NCBI GenBank assembly: GCA_021397835.1
Contig: JAJFZO010000256.1
Location: 3,084,501-3,148,500 of the forward strand
Source of the DNA: Moringa oleifera
Lineage: Eukaryota > Streptophyta > Magnoliopsida > Brassicales > Moringaceae
Reading direction: 5' to 3'
DNA: 64,000 nt
The position numbers and the translations under genes are program-made. Positions 1 to 11,800 of this stretch are shown here, piece by piece; positions within the stretch are counted from its first letter, which is position 1, and each line of letters starts with the position of its first letter. The notes under the pieces are model-generated. The model was given only the letters and a program-made list of their open reading frames with translations, was not told where the DNA came from and did not search any database.

Positions 1-90
1 ATCTGATATCAGTTTGAGGAAGCATCTTGATCTTTATGGGTCAGGACATCTGAAATTTTTTTCTTATAATCTACTTTGATCCATCAATAT

Positions 91-3000
91 CTAACTCCTT
101 GAGTACTCGAAAACAAGTCCTTCAGCAACACTTCTGGCCCTTGCATGGCCAAATAGCTTACTAACAATTGCCAAGGCAAAATCTGCCACTGTCGCCGGTC
201 CTTTGCTCGTGATCAGCTTTCCATCAATTACGACTTTGGCTCCATCTACTGCTTCAGTGGTGAGCTCCTCCATGAGAGAAACTTGGACAGCTGTTCTCTT
301 TTCCTGCATTTGTTAGTGGAAATTCAAACATTTATACATGATACCATAAGCAGGAAATCATCAAATATCAATTCACCTTCAGAAAACCATGTCTATGCAG
401 GACAAGTGATGAAGCCCCAACTGCTCCAAATATCCTTCCAGCTTGATCTTGTTCTTTGAGCAGTTTCTTCAGAATCTTAGATTTTTGTAAGCGATCTGCT
501 CCTGCAGTTCCTCCCTGGAGGTTTCAATGAACAGAAGTCTTCAAGGATATGGATTGGAACAGAAAATATAATTTTAAAAGAACATCTTCCAGTGGTTTAA
601 CTATGTGAGCGAGCGCTACATGCTCTTTAACACTTAAAAAGGAGTGAAAAAAAATCAGCTTCCATGTCAAACAATAACAGCAGAGATAGAAAAAATCTGG
701 TAGCAAGTATGCATATATTAACAAGGCAAAAGCTTCTTGCTGCGTTCACCAATGTAATCAGAATATTTATGAGACTTTAAAGTTTCATTTGGGTTTGGGG
801 AAGCGGGCATGAGAAGATTCTGCTTCTATATCAATCAGTCAACAAATTGAGGGAGGATGAACCACTCTTGTTAGAGATACCCAGATTCTGGTATTATAAA
901 GAATGCACGAAAAGCTGCTTGTATTATTGAAATGGCATTTAATTTGTCTCACCGGAAGAATGATTAGATCGTATATTGTCTCAACAGCATCACCAATCAA
1001 CTTGTCAGCAACAATTTTGATGCCTTGAGATGCTGAAATTCGTGCAGATCTTTCCACTGAAGCAACAGTGACGTTCACCTTTGCTCGCTGCAGAATATCT
1101 ATCATAGTAACTACTTCAATCTCCTCTGAACCATTTGCAACTGGAAGAAGAACCTGGCATGACATTTCAATCATGGAACATTGTCTCAGGTTTTCATAAA
1201 ACTGGTTAATAAAGTAAAACAAATTACAGTAGAAACTGTGGCAGTGCAACAAAAACAAGGAAAGATATATAATGAAGAAACTGTACGGGCATGCAAATCA
1301 GCAGAGAACAGAACAAACTCAATTATTGCATATAGATAAACAGAAACAGGAAAATTTTCAAATTTAGGAAACTACAGTGACATATAGGTTTCCTCACCCA
1401 TAAAATCTTCTCAGGAAATGAACTACAAGAATAAATATATTTATGATCAGAAGAAGGGCAGGAAGCTGATGTCAAAAGCCTCTATGACATTATGGCCAAT
1501 GCAGTTAGACCACAACAACAATCACATATGATAATAAGTGCAGTAACAAGAAAAAGATCAGAACAATCATTTGGCTTAGCTTAAACGTCTTGGAGGAACC
1601 AGAAACATAGGTAGCCTGACATGCGATGAAATGGGCAATAATTCGTTTGGAAAAGGAATTAGTATCTTCTTCCTTAAAAGGCTAGGACAATAAGAAGTTA
1701 TTTGTTTTGTTTCCATTCACAGAAACTTACCTGTGGGTCATCATTTCTCAAAGAAACAAGGAAAAGAAGTGACTAGCATTCTTTGAGGACCCATAATTAT
1801 ATACATGACTAAGTACTTATCATTCTCTATCATCAAATGACTTGTTCATCAAAGGTTCTCACAGTATACCAAGTGCCAATGTGTCTCATGGCGTTGACAA
1901 AACCAGGAAGGAGGTACATTTTGACTATATTTTCTTATTTACTCCGTTACATATCTAGCACTCTCTCTGAGAGAACCAATAAGCTGATAATTGTAATCAC
2001 TAGACAACAATGCAGCTTATCAGTGGATCAACTACAAAAATAAACCTATTTAGCAGCAACTTACTCGAGGAGTGTGATCAAGAGACCATTCAACTTTGTT
2101 GAACTCTTCTTTTGTAGGATTATGATAATCAGTATGCATGGCCTGGAAAAAGGAATTGGAAGAGTGTTAAACCAAGATGATTGGCTATAAAACATGTGGA
2201 AAAAGATATCATTTTCCTTTTAATACCTAAAGCGAAAATAAGTTGAGCAAAGAAAAGGTCTTACGAGAAGTTCTCCAACATCCTTTGCAGCAGACTCTCC
2301 AAACAGTTGCTCCACGAAGGACAGAGCAAAGAGAAAAGAAGTGCCAGGACCACGGCTTGTTGTAAGCTCTCCTGAAACTTCAATATTTGATTTAACAGCC
2401 CAAAATGTTGGAAGCTTGTCGAAAAAGGCAGGGTGGCAAGTCATCTTGCATGACAAACTACATCACATTTAGGTATTAAAACAAGATGATATGTTAACAG
2501 TACATTGAAATTGATAAAAACAAATAACTCACCTTCTTCCTTCTCAAGAGCCCCCATGGCAGAAGCGTGACTGCTGGAGCAGCACATATAGCTCCATAAA
2601 GCCTCTTTTCCTCAGCTTGCTTCTTTGTAATCTTTTGGAGGATTTCACTGTCTCTTAACCTTACTGAGCCAGGCATTCCTCCCTGCATATAATTTGTAAG
2701 CATTAACAACATCATTAATTATATTGTTGAACAAATTTTGAAGACTACGATCAAATTTCTATAATCAGGAAAAAGTAAGTCAAACAAGAGCCATGCAACT
2801 CTTTTCTCATACAACAGTTTCATGCTGCAAATCTCTTCATTCCTTTCCAGTGATGGGTTTACAATGGTTTATGTACTTTTTATGTCCATTTGACTTATCT
2901 ATATGCCTCATCTTGATCATCAGAACATGCTTACATACCCCCCAAACTCTTGTCTTCTAGCAATTGAGGAAAGGATGAAGGATCCCTTGTATTTCAATCT

Positions 3001-4011
3001 TAAGGCTAGAATCTCATAGACAAACATACAGAATTGCTATATTTGCACCACTAGTTAATAAGTTAAGAATGCACATAATACAGTTTACTAACCGTTGTTA
3101 ATGAAAAAAACTAAGCAATCATGGGATTCATTGCTTTAGAGAAACTAACCGGCAAAACTACCAGATCAAAAACTTGATGAATACAGTTGGAGATGGAGGT
3201 GTCAGCAACCAATCTGGTGCCACCTGAAGCTTCAATCACAAGCTGTGGCTCCACTGAGGCCATAGTCACCTCTGCACCAGCACGGCGCAGAACATCAACC
3301 AAGATAACAGCTTCCATTTCCTCTGTGCCAAATCCAACAGGAACCAGGACCTGCTCATTTATACAAACAGCACAATTCAAGCAATAATGATCTCTATATT
3401 TTCAATCATTAACTCTTTTCAGGTCGCTAATATAAAGAAGAAGAAAATTGGCAGTACTTGATAAAATTTAAAATGAAAGGCATGGGGTCCTTAATAAAAA
3501 TTTAAAAATGAATGCTTTTTTGCTTAAAAAAACTGAAACCAGGGGGCCATGATTCCCCATTTCAACTTACAGAGCATTAATTTTTGTTTTTCTAAAATTC
3601 TTTCAGACTTTCATAAAGACTCCTTTATATAGAATAACTGTCACTTCTTTGATTTAGTTTTCGTTCTGACATTTTATTATCAGTAAGCATGCCACATGGC
3701 GACATAGCAACATGGCTACATAGCGGAGTGTAAGGATTTAAGGGAATAACCTTCTTGGGAGCTACAGATGTATCTGTGCTCGAACTGAAATCACTATCTG
3801 TTCTTGTTGTGGGTCTTGTGAGTGTAGTTGAGGAGAGAGTTTTTCTGGGTTTTGAAGCGCGTTTCACAGTCGCTGTTCTTCTATGGGGAGAAGCCATGAA
3901 TGCATATGACGAGTTCGATATACCAGTTGACCCAGCCATCGAAGAGAACTTCTTATCAGAAAGGAACCTTGTAAAAGCTGGCATTAAGAGCGGGGACGCC
4001 GAAGACTCCAT
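91..4011 (-). CDS. DJ1C: Plastid two-domain DJ-1/PfpI protein, DJ1C type (8 exons)
   Basis: Coding exons on the minus strand, in order: 4011-3751, 3350-3150, 2682-2533, 2444-2265, 2142-2065, 1153-953, 514-377 and 303-91. All introns are GT-AG and all join in phase 0, giving 473 residues. Residues 1-87 are Ser/Thr/Arg-rich and look like a transit peptide. Two DJ-1/PfpI domains follow, about 88-290 and 291-473, each opening with a VL(V/L)PV strand and a G(T/S)EE(M/I)E acidic motif. The first has the nucleophile elbow AICAAPA with Cys187. The second reads AVGASS, with Gly390 at the same place, so it should lack the redox-active cysteine. From family knowledge, Arabidopsis DJ1C is a similar-length plastid protein needed for chloroplast development. 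The choice of DJ1C over DJ1A/B rests on length, the transit peptide, the missing cysteine and the MCCB neighbour. Confidence 0.93.
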
Positions 4012-4277
4012 TGACGATCCTCTGGATCAGTTGCAAGACGGAAACTTTCATCTTATCCGTGTTTAGCACCGGACAGCAGCTTGTGAAACGTCACCGTTGT
4101 GGACGAAACAAAACGGTGCGTTTGACCTTTTGGATCTGGACCGTGACATAACATCTACCAAGTGGATATGAATTACAAGCAAGCAAAGCAGGCAAATAAT
4201 GGCGGAGTGGCAGGGACGTGCTTATATAAGGAAAGAGAGCGATTTGGCCTGTGAGGATAACTGTGAGATAGAGTGAA
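4012..4277. promoter_or_regulatory. Shared divergent promoter of DJ1C and MCCB
   Basis: Only 266 bp separate the start codons of two genes transcribed away from each other, so both core promoters and both 5' leaders must lie here or overlap the genes. A TATATAA box at 4223-4229 sits 49 bp before the MCCB ATG, implying a very short MCCB leader. No clear TATA box is seen for the DJ1C side. A W-box-like TTGACC lies near 4120. The assignment as a bidirectional promoter is inferred from geometry. Confidence 0.75.
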
Positions 4278-7200
4278 ATGCTGCGGGTTCTGGGTAGGAG
4301 AGTAGCTTCAGTTTCTACGGAATTGAATTCCAGTTCATGGAGAGTGAACCCAGTTCAGATTCTCCAATGGAGGGAGTTCTGTTTGGGGGTCCTCCCTGAT
4401 GGCGTTGACAGAAACTCTGAGTCTTTCGCTCGCAACTCCAAGGTCATGGAAGGGCTTATTTCCGAACTCCAATCCCACGTCAACAAGGTCAATGTCACTC
4501 TCTCTCTCTCTCTATATATATATATGTGTATATGTGTGTATACATATATTATAACGGCATAACTTGTGTGTGTATGAGCAAAATGAATATGAAAGATCCG
4601 GTTTTGGTGTTAGGTTCTCGGTGGAGGAGGAGAGGAGGCTGTGAAGAGGAACAGGAGCAGGAATAAGCTGCTGCCTAGGGAAAGGATTGATCGGCTTATT
4701 GACCCTGGTTCTTCTTTCCTTGAGCTCTCTCAGGTTTTGCTTTCTATCTTTTTAGATATATCTATTTCTATTTAGCTTCTAATTGCAGCTCTACTTTTGT
4801 GATTCTAAGCTATGTAACATCTCTGAAATCTCAATCTTGTGGTTGATTCATATCCTTTCAGATTTTGTTAAGTTTGAAACAGAAGATGTTGTTGGTAGGT
4901 TCTGGTGTCATAGTTGTGAACTGTGAAATTACTGCTGCTCTGTGCTATAATAATTTCTGAGGTCATTTCATTAAGGAGATGGTGTCATTGGATGCCTATA
5001 ATTTAGTGTAGTTTAAATATTAACATTGATGGTTATATGCATTGAAATTCAATTAATCATTCTGAGGCATTTTTGCTTTTACCCTTTTGATCAGTGAAGA
5101 GATAATCATTTGTTGGACTTGTTACTTACTCTCACTGGATAAAGCTTGCAGGACATGAACTATATGAAGAACCCTTGCCATCTGGTGGAATTATCACTGG
5201 AATAGGTTCAGTTCATGGAAGGCTTTGTATGTTTGTGGCCAATGACCCTACTGTCAAGGGAGGAACTTACTATCCTATCACTGTCAAGAAGCATCTTAGG
5301 GCGCAGGAGATTGCTACTCAGTGCAGATTACCATGTATATATCTTGTTGACAGTGGAGGTGCTTTCCTTCCAAAGCAGGCTGAGGTCTTTCCTGACAGGG
5401 ATAATTTTGGTAGAATTTTCTATAATCAAGCCACAATGTCTGCTGAGGGAATCCCTCAAATTGCCTTGGTACTAGGTTCCTGCACTGCTGGGGGTGCCTA
5501 TATTCCTGCAATGGCTGATGAAAGTGTGATGGTCAAAGGAAATGGTACTATATTCCTAGCTGGACCCCCATTAGTGAAGGTTAGTGACGGACCTCCTCTG
5601 ATATTCCTGGTTGGTTCAAGCTGCAGGTCCTAAAAGTGTCTCATGATTTCTTATCATCTTTTGTATCTTGTTTAAAAGTATTACAAATCGTGTTTATCTG
5701 TATGGTGTATATGAAAGTAAATTCATTGATTGTTATGCATATGCTCTTATATTTCTAAGACTTGACTTCTATCTAAAGGAGAAGTTTTGGTAGGCTGCTA
5801 CAGGAGAGGAAGTCTCTGCAGAGGATTTGGGGGGTGCTATGATGCACTGCAAGACATCAGGGGTTTCAGATTACTTTGCTCAAGGTATCCATCGTAGTTT
5901 CACTTTGTTTTCAAACTCCTATGCACTACTTCTAACCTTATTTAAAATCTTGTAGATGAGCTGCATGGACTTGGTATTGGAAGGAACATCATCAAGAACT
6001 TGCACATGGCTGGAAAACAAGGGATGATGAGTGGCTCACAGAGCATCAACTTTGAATGTAAAGAACCCGTATATGATGTAAAGGAGCTGCGCTCCATTGC
6101 TCCCGTAGACCACAAGCAGCACTTTGATGTCCGATCAGTTATTGCCCGAATTGCTGATGGAAGTGAATTTGATGAATTCAAGAAATTGTATGGCACTGTG
6201 AGGACCTTTACATCTCTTGCATCTTTGAAGTTCTTTATCATCTCTTATTGACATCTATCAAATTTGTAACCCGGATTGCATTTGTGCAGACCCTTGTGAC
6301 AGGTTTTGCTAGAATTTTTGGACAGCCAGTGGGGATCATTGGAAACAATGGGATACTATTCAACGAATCTGCTTTGAAAGGGGCACATTTCATTGAATTA
6401 TGTGCTCAACGTAACATTCCTCTGGTCTTTCTCCAGAACATCACTGGTTTCATGGTACATGATTCTAGCTTTTCTTTCCACTATTGTGCAGATAATGCTT
6501 TCTGATATGCTGTCTCTTAGTCATGCAAATTGATCTGGATTCAAAATGCTATTTCATCCATTTAATTGAGTGAAGCATCACAGTCTAACCCTCTTTATCT
6601 GGTAGGTTGGCTCAAGATCCGAGGCAAATGGTATAGCAAAATCTGGAGCAAAAATGGTGATGGCAGTTTCCTGTGCAAAGGTCGGTCCCTTCCAGCCTCA
6701 TATGTTGTTAAAATCTGTCCTTTATATTGCCTCCCTAAAAACTTATCTGCATAAACTACTTTGTCATCAACTTTTCTGAATCGCAGTTAATGCATTGATA
6801 TAATTCTTAGAGTAATTAGGAGTGGTGAATTAAATTAGGTAAACTTACAAAGTAAAAATCATTTAATTATTCTGCAGGTCCCGAAGGTTACTATTATCAT
6901 CGGTGGAAGCTTTGGTGCTGGAAATTATGCAATGTGCGGCCGTGCATATAGTCCTACTTTCTTGTTCCTGTGGCCAAACGCCAGAATATCTGTAATGGGT
7001 GGTGCTCAGGTAACCTCTGAACACTGTCACACATATGAACTGGTATATCCATCCAGCAAATCATAATCTCGTAATCTTCAACTTTTTAAAACATGAATCC
7101 ATGGAAATATAATACATCGAAATTACATCAGATTTTTAGCTACTTGTAATATATGTCATGGATCAAGATACTCTGTTCATCTGATTTTTGCTGATCTTTT

Positions 7201-7836
7201 GAAGAGACGTTGACATGTGACAATTTAACAAAATAAACGGTTAAGATTTATTTTATTTATCTTCTTTCTCATAATAACAGAGTGAATTATACAAAACTCT
7301 TTTATCTTCTTTGCAAGTGAATCAACAAAAATCACATCAGTAAAGGATCCTGGTTCAGAAATTATCACCAAGGAAGCTCAAAAATTTTTTTTCTGCAGGC
7401 TGAACCTCATTGTCTCCAGTGAATACAAATCTCTTCGGTCCTGAATTGATGAGTTCCTTCCTGGAATGAATTAATTTGTTTGCCTTGGCAATATGCAGGC
7501 TGCTGGTGTTCTATCCCAAATAGAAAAAGCAAACACGAAAAAGCAAGGAATTCAGGTAAAATCTCTCTGGCAAATTTTCTCCATCTGGTTACCAACTAAT
7601 GGTTTGTGCTGTAATGTGTGCTCTCATCACAGTGGACGAAGGAAGAAGAAGAAAGCTTCAAGGCAAAAGTCGTGGAGGCATACGAGAGAGAAGGAAGTTC
7701 GTATTACTCCACAGCAAGGCTCTGGGATGATGGCATCATTGATCCGGCTGATACCCGGAAGATCATAGGTCTTTGCATGTCTGCTTCAATGAACCGTCCC
7801 CTAGAAGAAACTAAATTTGGTGTTTTTAGAATGTAA
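4278..7836 (+). CDS. MCCB: Methylcrotonoyl-CoA carboxylase beta subunit, mitochondrial (10 exons)
   Basis: Exons 4278-4487, 4614-4733, 5145-5579, 5794-5884, 5956-6197, 6290-6454, 6606-6680, 6878-7009, 7499-7555 and 7633-7836 join in phase to 576 residues, close to the plant family length. The protein is the biotin-dependent carboxyltransferase half of MCCase. It moves the carboxyl group from carboxybiotin to 3-methylcrotonyl-CoA in mitochondrial leucine breakdown. The N-terminus (MLRVLGRR) is Arg/Ser-rich and fits a mitochondrial presequence. Both crotonase-fold carboxyltransferase domains are present, with the glycine-rich acyl-CoA/biotin motifs [18 protein letters not shown] and [17 protein letters not shown]. 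The C-terminus FGVFRM matches the family. Exon 3 starts at CTTGCAGG (5145), because a later AG would remove the conserved LAG. An AATAAA lies at 7855-7860. Confidence 0.97.
4501..4552 (+). repeat. CT/AT/GT microsatellite in MCCB intron 1
   Basis: A compound run of CT, then TA, then GTGTATA repeats begins 14 bases after the exon 1 donor. Confidence 0.85.
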
Positions 7837-8522
7837 TGCAGTAAGAATCTGTATAATAAAGCACTTGCAGCCAGCAACTTTGCTGCTCATTGATAACTTA
7901 CTGTCTTTACTTCATCTGGTTAATACAGTTACTGGAAAATCTTAACAACTTCTTCTGCCAGTTGAATTATCTCTTGCATTCTTATTGACAGCAAGAAGGT
8001 TGCGTATCTGATGAATGTCCATAAGCTGGCTTTTTATCATAAAAATGTGGTGTTGATAAAAATTTTAAATCTCTGCAAGGTTTTGAGTTTGTTTTTATTC
8101 ATTAAATTCAGGGTTTGTTAGATGTAGATCGATTATTCAACTATTAGTTTTTTCGTTAATTTGTTGTGGTAATATAATGAAAAAAAAAATCAATGATTAC
8201 CATCATTATAAAAAATTTTGGACACTTAATTTAAATTATTTTTATAAAAATTTTGATCCCATATAAAAAATAAAAATGTATCATTAGTCAATTATCTTTT
8301 ATTAGTCTATTTGGCTACTTGGAAAATTGACCAAAAATAAAACTTTTTGAGTTTGAACTGAAAAGTCGATATTCATATAAAAATAAATACATAAAATCAT
8401 TTCATCTTTAGAGAATTTTTAATATAAAAAATAAGAAAAATAAAAATCTTACTAATTTTGTAGAGGGAAATTTTAAAAATAATTATTTAGATAAATTTTG
8501 TTTGGATCGTGAGTAACTGTGA

Positions 8523-8595
8523 GCGCCCGTGGCCTAATGGATAAGGCGTCTGACTTCTAATCAGGCGATTGTGGGTTCGAGTCCCACCGGGCGTG
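8523..8595 (+). tRNA. tRNA-Arg (anticodon UCU)
   Basis: The 73-nt sequence folds as a cloverleaf. A 7-bp acceptor stem GCGCCCG/CGGGCGT closes with a G-U pair, and the discriminator is G. The D-arm contains the A-box TGGCCTAATGG. A 5-bp anticodon stem encloses loop CTTCTAA with anticodon TCT, and the T-arm carries the B-box GGTTCGAGTCC. A run of five T at 8600-8604 can terminate RNA polymerase III. No intron or CCA is encoded. It is an isolated nuclear tRNA gene between MCCB and the thioredoxin gene. Confidence 0.97.
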
Positions 8596-8895
8596 CATGT
8601 TTTTCGCTTGATTTTTATTTTTTCTCGCTGTCACCCATCAAAGGGTCCCACACTCCCACTATTTACCATCACAACCACTTTGGAATCAGACAAACTGATC
8701 TCATTGGGTCCCATTTCCCCTTCTTCCATTGTTATCTCAGGTACCAGAAAACAAAAAAATATCAACAGAAACGTGCTTCATTGTTTCCCCAAGCTTCTGT
8801 GCGTCGCGTCCCCTCTCTCTCACTCTACTAAATTTCCATTTGTTTCCGTAACCCTATATCGAAAATCTGATCTGTTCTTCAGTGTTTTTCACTCG

Positions 8896-11800
8896 ATGGG
8901 GTCTTCTACTACTTCTTTTGCTTCGACCCATTCAGTTTCTCTGCGTACTTGCTCTTCTCCAAGCCAACTGTCCTCTCCGCTCCTGTCTCAGCTAAACCCC
9001 ACTGCGCTTTCATTTCCTTGCCATTTGCAGACTGGTAGAGGATCCCTTAAATCTCGCAGCACTTCTTCTCTCCCTTTCAGGGTTGTCTGCATGCGTGAAT
9101 CCCGAGGTAATTCTTTCTTTTTCTGTTTAAGATCTGATGCTTTCTGGTTAATTGCGATGCGATATGGGTTCTCGATTTTGCTAAGGCTTCTAGGTAGTTA
9201 TTTGTTTTCCAAGGAATGTCTAGTAGTACTCTGTTGGTTTAGTTAGTCTCCTTTGTTTGCTTGGATAGATAGTTCAGGAGAAAGGAACAGAAAAGGCAAG
9301 TATTTGTTTGAAATTATTGCACTAAAATTGTGGTGATCTCATTGAAATATACTCCATAAAGAACATTAGAGGTGAGGTTATCTGATCCTGGACCGAAAGA
9401 AAATCAGTAATCATAGAGGAATGAATCATCCAACTGGATTAGGTACATGGAAAACTGCTTCATCTGAAGTTATTGAGAAGGGTTAACCCAAAACCCACAG
9501 GAAAAACAATATAGCTGAAAGCTATGGATGGTAAAAATCAGTAAGAACACTAATTAAGAAAGTTCATGGCCTTAATTTTTCTCAAAATTTTTGAATTTGC
9601 AGTAATTGGAGGGGGTGAAAGATCACTTGCTTTTTTGAGACGTTTTGCTGCTCTTAGAGGATTTTGATGGGGGCTCAGGGTTGTAGATGAGAGAGAGAGT
9701 ATATGATCAACTGAAGCGTTTATTTGCTTGGTATCCAAGTTTGTTTTAAAACCATCAATTGGTGATTTCTTATTTCAGGTTATTTATCCAAGCTAGACAT
9801 CTGAAAAACAGCCTAAATAAATAGCAATTCATTCTGGATTTCTACGGATTTGATAATAGAATCAATGTAATTTATTTTGGTTATTGAAGCATTGTGCCTA
9901 TTTTTCATTTCTCTCCATCGTATTATTCTTCTTTGAATCTGTCATAATCTTCTTCTTCTCTTTTTTGTACCAAAATTTTCTAGCAACCCTTTTCCTCCAT
10001 TCTAGCCGCTCTTTTGCCATCAAACCTCAATTTACAAGAAGCTTTGAAGCATTAATTAAATAACCTTTTACTTGGCACAAGGTCTGAACAGATATTGGTC
10101 ATTAGTCTTGTCATGCCTTAATCAACATGTTGGATGTGAGTTTTGTTTGAAGGTTAAAGATTACATTGCGTGACCATCGCATAAATCATCCAGAGTTACT
10201 GATGACATAATTAATGAATTATTCTATTCAGTCATTGGGATCAAGAGAAGGATAAAGCAACTTTATGTGCTATGTTTTCTACACATTTTTTTGAATAGAA
10301 TATGTTTTCTACAGATTATATTTATTAGTTGTTATTTGAACCTTGAGAAGCTTTCCGAGTTTAGACAACCTCTAAATCCTTAGGACAACTCTTAGTCCAA
10401 CTAATTGAGATCCTGTTTAATGCAGGTTGGATTTGTCTGACATGTATAAGTACAGTAGCTATAGTTTATTTACAGAATTTTGCTTTATGGATAATGCGTT
10501 CATTCTTAAAACAAATTTTATGATATATAATCAGAGGTATAATCCAGTTTAAGTTCCTGGCATTCATGTCTTTCCTTTTGTTTTATAATGAATGAGATCA
10601 TATTCCAATAAATAATAAGTGAAAAGTTAAGAAAGAAACCCAGTAGATCTAGTTATTACAATAAAAACAAAGGAAAAAAAAAATCCTGACTACAAAGCAA
10701 ACGACAAAAATGCCTTGCTACAAAGCAAATGATGAAAATGCTTGAATACAAAGAAAATGACAAAAATGCCTGAATACGAAGCAAACGACAAAAATACCTG
10801 GCTGTAGACCAAACGACAAAAATGCCTGGCTATAAAACAAATTTCAAAAAATGTCTGACTACAATAGAAACAGATCTTTTATTGCTTACATCAAGGGAGC
10901 TACTACATCAAATGCATGCCTTCAGAATCTATCTCCTACCTTTTGTCAGAAAAGTTACTTGCGAGAGCTAACTGATATGTGTCTTTAATACCTCTTTATT
11001 AGAACTGATATGAGATGTTCCAAAAACAAACATTTGTTTGTTCCACATTTTGGTCAGTTTAGTTGGTAGTCTGTCTAAGAAATATTTTGTATTTCATTCC
11101 ATCTTTTGCGGAGTGGGAGGTTGTGAATTAATGTTTTGTAGTTCCATGCAAATGAAATTTTGGGCAGGATCATTGACTTTCATTATTTTGTTGGCATCTT
11201 CATAACTTACATTTTACGTGGATATGGACTTCTAGTTGGATATAAGATGACTTTAACATCTTAATGCACATTTTCTTCCATGAGGCTGTACTAGTGGTTG
11301 ACAATTGCATTTAAAATTTTTTTCTCATAGATGTTAGGACTAAATTGAACCATGTGGAGAACACCATTCAGTGTTACAGTTGTTATGATTTGAACCAGAT
11401 GGTTTCAAAGGAACATCCAGCTGCTTATGGTTTTTGTTACCGGAAAGGGGAGCCTTTTCATTGAAAGTATTTGACCTATCTTCTTTCAGATTAAAGTTCA
11501 ATCAGATTGGGTGGTAGATGAAGCAACTCGAAAGTGATTTAGAATGAGTTTTTCAATTCATGCTTACCGAAATGGCTGAAAGAAGCTAAGAAGGCATGAG
11601 AAATCACTATACTTGTTCAATTTAATTTGATATCTTGCTTACAATATGTGTCAGCAATTCATTGTAATGCCGTCCTGGGAGATTAAGAAAGTTGTATCTT
11701 ATTTTTGTGCAAGATGATGCTTCATGAAGGCACACACTTAGCTTGGATATGATTTGATTGGTGTATTGACTATTAGATAAATCCTAATAAGTGCATGCCT

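Noticed and set aside
8569..9246. 225-codon ORF running from the tRNA through the TRXM3 first exon
   Set aside because: It is the TRXM3 frame read back through the leader and tRNA and on into the intron. The real start is the ATG at 8896.
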